A stretch of DNA of 37,136 bases, from the NCBI GenBank assembly GCA_900290365.1, contig OMOE01000172.1:57078-94213 (forward strand), read 5' to 3'. The notes beneath the pieces are model-generated. The model was not told where the DNA came from and did not search any database. It saw only the letters and a list, made by a program, of their open reading frames with translations. The translations under genes were made by a program, and so were the position numbers. The DNA is from Syntrophobacter sp. SbD1 (lineage in GTDB: Bacteria; Desulfobacterota; Syntrophobacteria; Syntrophobacterales; Syntrophobacteraceae). Of this stretch, positions 33,878 through 37,136 are shown piece by piece (positions within the stretch are counted from its first letter, which is position 1; each line of letters begins with the position of its first letter).

Positions 33878-36214
33878 ATGGAACGACAAAAGGCAATCAG
33901 CCTTTCCGGATTTGAAAACGGCCATCGAATTGAATCGCGTATTCTCGAGGAAAGGATACAGCAGGCTATCGAAGACGGCTATCGCGTCCTCGAGATTGAA
34001 GCTTTCGGCCAGCATGGCATCGGAGGCAGACTCTGGAAGGCCGGAAGCGACAGGCTTCATATAAAAATATCCGGTGCGCCCGGCCAGCGCGTTGGCTCCC
34101 TGGGCTTTCCCAATACACTGATCGAGGTCCTCGGTCCTTGTTCCGACGATGTGGGATGGCTAAACGGGGGCGCCGATATAGTCGTCCACGGCCATGCCAC
34201 AAACGGCGTAGCAAACGGGATGGCGCAGGGAAAAGTTTATGTGGCCGGCAACATTGGCGCGCGCGGAATGACCATGACCAAGCACAATCCGCGCTTTGCC
34301 CCTCCGGAGTTGTGGGTGCTCGGATCGGCGGGCGATTACTTCGCCGAATTCATGGCCGGCGGCATCGCCGTAGTCTGCGGGCATGTGCCCCAGGACCCGG
34401 CAAATGTCCTTGGCTTTCGTCCCTGCGTAGGAATGGTCGGCGGAAGGATCTATTTCCGAGGGCCCCATAAAGGGTACAGCAAAGGCGACGCCAAGCTGAT
34501 CTCGATTGCAGACCGCGACTGGGCCTGGCTCGCCGATAACCTTGAGACCTACCTTGCAGCAATCGGCAGGATGGATCTCTACCCTGAAATTGCAAACCGT
34601 GAGCAATGGCAAGTACTGCAAGCTCGCGGGCCTCATGAAAAATATTCAAAACCCAGGAGATCGATCGAGTCTTTTCACAAAGATGTCTGGGATTCCGAAC
34701 TGGGCCGGGGAGGCCTTATCGGAGACCTCGTTGATTTCGATAGAAGCCAGGTCCCGCTCATTACCACCGGCTTTCTCAGGCGCTATGTCCCGGTTTGGGA
34801 AAACAAAAAATTTGCTGCGCCCTGCGAGGCGAGCTGCCCGACCGGAATCCCGGTCCACGAGCGTTGGCGGCTTATCCGTGAAGGGCGGGTGGATGAGGCG
34901 GTTGACCTTGCTTTGGCTTACACGCCGTTTCCGGCATCGGTCTGCGGCTATCTGTGCCCCAATCTGTGCATGCAGGGCTGCACCAGGCAGACGGAGCGAA
35001 TGATTCCGGTCGACATAACCCAACTGGGAAAGGCGAGCATCAGGGCAAAACTTCCCGAGCTTCCGCCCCTTACCGGAAAAAGGATTGCTGTAATCGGCGG
35101 CGGTCCTTCCGGCATATCGGCAGCGTGGCAATTGCGCAGGCAGGGGCATGAGGCGATTGTCTATGACATGAGACCGGAACTTGGCGGAAAAATCTCCGCC
35201 ATGATCCCTCGGTCTCGAATCCCTGATGAGGTGATAGAGGCCGAAGTTGCCCGCGTAAAGGGAGTGCTTCCGCATGTGAATCTGCATCAGAGGCTCGAGA
35301 AATCCGATATAGAAGAACTCAGGGAAGAATTCGACTTCATTGTTATCGCCTCGGGCACGCAAAAACCGAGAGTTCTGCCCATCCCCGGCAAGGAAAAGCT
35401 GATTCCGGCCTTGAACTTCCTGCTCATGTGCAAAGCGGGCCAGGCAAAGGTGGGAAAACGCGTGTTGATCATCGGGGCAGGAAACGTCGGCTGCGATGCT
35501 GCGGCGGAAGCGCACAGGTTCGGGGCCGAAGAAATCCTGCTGATAGATATCCAGGAACCGCTCTCCTTCGGTAAAGAACGCAAGGAAGCCGAAGCCGTAG
35601 GCGCAAAGTTCAGATGGCCCTGCTTCAGCAAAGCGGTAACTGACGAAGGCCTGGAACTCACCACGGGAGAGATCATCCCCGCAGATACCATTATCATTTC
35701 GGTGGGCGACGTTCCCGAACTCGATTTCCTGCCGGAAAATATCGAGACCGAACGCGGGTTCATAAAAGTAAACGAACATTATCAGACGAGCGATCCGAAA
35801 TTTTTCGCCATAGGCGACACGGTAAAACTCGGGCTTCTGACCGACGCAATCGGGGCCGGAAGAAAGGCAGCGCAAAGAATAGGCGAAATCTTGTCGGGCA
35901 AAAGCCTTACACCTGCCGGTCCGCGCTCGAAGATAGATTATGCCCGCGTAAAGCTCGAATATTTCGATCCGCGTCTTGCAGGCTTTGACGGAATCGAGTC
36001 GTGCGCTTCCCAGTGTTCTTCGTGCGGGACCTGCCGCGACTGCGGGATATGCGCCACGATTTGCCCGGAGTCGGCCATTTCCCGGCAAGTTCTACTAAAC
36101 GGCAATGGATTTGAAATGGTCGTAGACCCGGAAAAGTGCATCGGCTGCGGATTCTGTGCCGGCGCATGCCCCTGCGGCGTATGGGACCTGGTGGCGAATG
36201 AATCGTTTGATTAG
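33878..36214 (+). CDS. glutamate synthase GXGXG domain fused to GltD-like oxidoreductase and ferredoxin
   Basis: This 778-residue multidomain protein has four parts. Residues 1 to about 235 form the GXGXG beta-helix (third domain of the alpha subunit, also in FwdC), with repeated G-x2-G-x3-G turns. About 316-380 is the GltD Fe-S region (CEASCP, then VCGYLCPNLCMQGCTR). About 400-690 is the FAD/NAD(P)H module, with IAVIGGGPSGISAAWQL and LIIGAGNVGCDAAAEA. About 708-765 are two ferredoxin motifs (CSSCGTCRDCGICATICP and CIGCGFCAGACPCG). It would bring reducing power to the FMN subunit while supplying the structural third domain. A GGAG lies 9 nt before the ATG. Confidence 0.9.
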   Translation: MERQKAISLSGFENGHRIESRILEERIQQAIEDGYRVLEIEAFGQHGIGGRLWKAGSDRLHIKISGAPGQRVGSLGFPNTLIEVLGPCSDDVGWLNGGADIVVHGHATNGVANGMAQGKVYVAGNIGARGMTMTKHNPRFAPPELWVLGSAGDYFAEFMAGGIAVVCGHVPQDPANVLGFRPCVGMVGGRIYFRGPHKGYSKGDAKLISIADRDWAWLADNLETYLAAIGRMDLYPEIANREQWQVLQARGPHEKYSKPRRSIESFHKDVWDSELGRGGLIGDLVDFDRSQVPLITTGFLRRYVPVWENKKFAAPCEASCPTGIPVHERWRLIREGRVDEAVDLALAYTPFPASVCGYLCPNLCMQGCTRQTERMIPVDITQLGKASIRAKLPELPPLTGKRIAVIGGGPSGISAAWQLRRQGHEAIVYDMRPELGGKISAMIPRSRIPDEVIEAEVARVKGVLPHVNLHQRLEKSDIEELREEFDFIVIASGTQKPRVLPIPGKEKLIPALNFLLMCKAGQAKVGKRVLIIGAGNVGCDAAAEAHRFGAEEILLIDIQEPLSFGKERKEAEAVGAKFRWPCFSKAVTDEGLELTTGEIIPADTIIISVGDVPELDFLPENIETERGFIKVNEHYQTSDPKFFAIGDTVKLGLLTDAIGAGRKAAQRIGEILSGKSLTPAGPRSKIDYARVKLEYFDPRLAGFDGIESCASQCSSCGTCRDCGICATICPESAISRQVLLNGNGFEMVVDPEKCIGCGFCAGACPCGVWDLVANESFD

Positions 36215-36264
36215 TGAATGGAAAGATACCGGACTCTTAAAAATGAATCGATAGAATAGTAACT

Positions 36265-36288
36265 GTGGGCGCAGCTTATCGTGCCCAC
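36265..36288. repeat. inverted repeat, REP-like
   Basis: GTGGGC (36265-36270) and GCCCAC (36283-36288) form a 6-bp stem with a 12-nt loop in the convergent gap after the glt operon, 10 nt before the terminator stem. The GTGGGC sequence recurs within the terminator arms. Confidence 0.45.
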
Positions 36289-36297
36289 CGCAATTTT

Positions 36298-36328
36298 CCG
36301 CCCATCGGCACTGCCGGTGGGCGGTTTT
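36298..36328 (+). terminator. intrinsic terminator of the glutamate synthase operon
   Basis: CCGCCCA pairs with TGGGCGG, and the stem continues inward through a T-G pair and CGGC/GCCG around an ACT loop, about 12 base pairs in all. TTTTGATTT follows immediately on the plus strand. The four A/T bases before the stem give little T-run on the minus strand, so it mainly serves the rightward operon. Confidence 0.8.
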
Positions 36329-36347
36329 GATTTGCAGTGAGTTTTTC

Positions 36348-36375
36348 CACTCAGTCCTCAGCACTCAGTCCTGCT
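36348..36375. repeat. heptamer tandem repeat, CACTCAG type
   Basis: Units CACTCAG, TCCTCAG, CACTCAG, TCCTGCT follow with exact 7-nt spacing, ending 2 nt before the stop of the convergent 4-hydroxybutyryl-CoA dehydratase-family gene. Confidence 0.65.
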
Positions 36376-36377
36376 CT

Positions 36378-37136
36378 TTAGGCGATCCCCGCGAGGTCCA
36401 TAGCCAATTGTTTTTTCCGATCGAGATTGCCCTGGCGGGAAATCATGATCCGCTGAGCCTGGGGGGAACCGGCGCCATGCATGGATTCTGTCCGATACCC
36501 CACGGCGGCTGTCCCCAGGGTTATGTTTTCAATGAGACGCAGGATGCGCATTCGATGTTCGGTTGGAAATGCGGAGGAGCCACGGAGGTATTTCTCGATC
36601 ACCTTGCCGATCTCCGGATGGCGCAAGTCCTTCTCGGAGGGCATCGTGACCATGAGGCCGCCGGCAAGATCTTCGGCAAGCCTCGCGATTTCGTAAGGGA
36701 AGCGTGTGACGTTCTGCTTGCAGACATTGGCCAGCAACAGGTCGATGATAAAGGTCCCGGAAGGTGTCCTGGACCCTTCCGCCGAACAGGCAATCCCGCA
36801 GGCATACAGGGTCTCGTTCAGATGTATCATCTCAATGATCTTATCCTTGACATGTGAGGCTTTGGCCACTCCATTGAAATCGGCCGCCAGCGCGGCTGCG
36901 CCGATCAGAACATCACCCACGCCCACCTTGCACCCGCCATAGCTCTGGCGATGATAACCCGCAAAGCGTTCGACCAGCATTCCACTGAATTCGTGCTCCC
37001 CGCACATGAAAACATTTTCCCATGGGATAAACACGTCTTCGAAGACCATTAAGGCTTCATGCCCGCCAAACCCGGCGTTGCCGACATCGATTTTACCGCC
37101 TTCCAACTTCCGGGTATCGCAGGACTGCCGCCCATA
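36378..37136 (-). CDS. 4-hydroxybutyryl-CoA dehydratase-family flavoenzyme, C-terminal part (5' end outside window)
   Basis: The minus-strand frame is open to the right edge (first codons YGRQSCDTRKLEGG), so 252 C-terminal residues are visible. The segment YHRQSYGGC has His and Cys seven residues apart (codons at 36951-36953 and 36930-36932). It matches the His292/Cys299 pair that with two N-terminal cysteines holds the [4Fe-4S] cluster in 4-hydroxybutyryl-CoA dehydratase. ESMHGAGSPQAQRIMI is the family C-terminal signature. The enzyme dehydrates 4-hydroxybutyryl-CoA to crotonyl-CoA and isomerises vinylacetyl-CoA; HpaB-type hydroxylases share the fold but lack the cluster ligands. The two other cluster cysteines lie beyond the window. 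Confidence 0.88.
   Translation of the reverse strand, partial: YGRQSCDTRKLEGGKIDVGNAGFGGHEALMVFEDVFIPWENVFMCGEHEFSGMLVERFAGYHRQSYGGCKVGVGDVLIGAAALAADFNGVAKASHVKDKIIEMIHLNETLYACGIACSAEGSRTPSGTFIIDLLLANVCKQNVTRFPYEIARLAEDLAGGLMVTMPSEKDLRHPEIGKVIEKYLRGSSAFPTEHRMRILRLIENITLGTAAVGYRTESMHGAGSPQAQRIMISRQGNLDRKKQLAMDLAGIA

Noticed and set aside
34646..36088. 480-codon minus-strand open frame opposite the GXGXG/GltD fusion
   Set aside because: It is a mirror of a clearly coding GC-rich gene with intact FAD, NAD and Fe-S motifs on the plus strand. The antisense product shows no recognisable domain.

Overview
The window looks like a chromosomal segment of a Gram-negative bacterium of the former Deltaproteobacteria (Desulfobacterota), possibly near the syntrophic/sulfate-reducing lineages. 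This is inferred from gene order and protein character, not from a search. Supporting signs are the block ispE - tRNA-Gln - prs - rplY - pth, the block proB - proA - nadD - rsfS, a domain-split glutamate synthase rich in Fe-S clusters, and a 4-hydroxybutyryl-CoA dehydratase-family enzyme at the right edge. No phage, insertion sequence, CRISPR array or rRNA was seen.

Left part (1-2534, + strand): the tail of a cbb3-type oxidase cluster. It holds a truncated c-type cytochrome, CcoS, two small membrane proteins, a cytochrome c lipoprotein with an unusual histidine at the usual axial-methionine position, and a TauE/SafE (DsbD_2-type) membrane protein probably involved in metal or thiol handling for oxidase assembly. 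Then come a repeat-containing spacer and a secreted FG-GAP/VCBS repeat protein (2849-3709) whose last repeat is decayed.

3825-13063 (+): a complete tripartite efflux system. It has a CusB/CzcB-like adaptor, two tandem 1072-residue CzcA-like RND pumps that are clearly a recent duplication, and a NodT-type outer-membrane lipoprotein factor. Directly after it, starting inside the last stop codon, is a GxxExxY-family gene enclosed by 33-34 nt inverted repeats.

13517-25692 (- strand): a long housekeeping run, transcribed from right to left. Proline synthesis (proB, proA) is followed by nadD, rsfS, an M48 TPR protease, a VKOR/SurA_N-like/DsbA fusion, serA, a DUF1844 protein, ispE, tRNA-Gln(UUG), prs, rplY and pth. 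Several joints overlap by 1-4 nt. A good sigma70-like promoter lies upstream of proB.

26003-36214 (+): a beta-hydroxyacid dehydrogenase, a DUF2127 membrane protein, a nitrilase and an exported M1-type metallopeptidase-like protein. After a 403-nt spacer comes a three-gene glutamate synthase: a class II glutaminase; an FMN synthase with an N-terminal ferredoxin; and a GXGXG + GltD-like + ferredoxin fusion. It ends at a strong intrinsic terminator. The last, convergent gene is the C-terminal part of a 4-hydroxybutyryl-CoA dehydratase-family flavoenzyme, cut by the window edge.

The signals least explained by ordinary annotation are the inverted-repeat-bounded GxxExxY cassette with a third copy of its repeat nearby, and degenerate tandem repeats with a seven-base period in at least four intergenic spacers, each with a different heptamer sequence.
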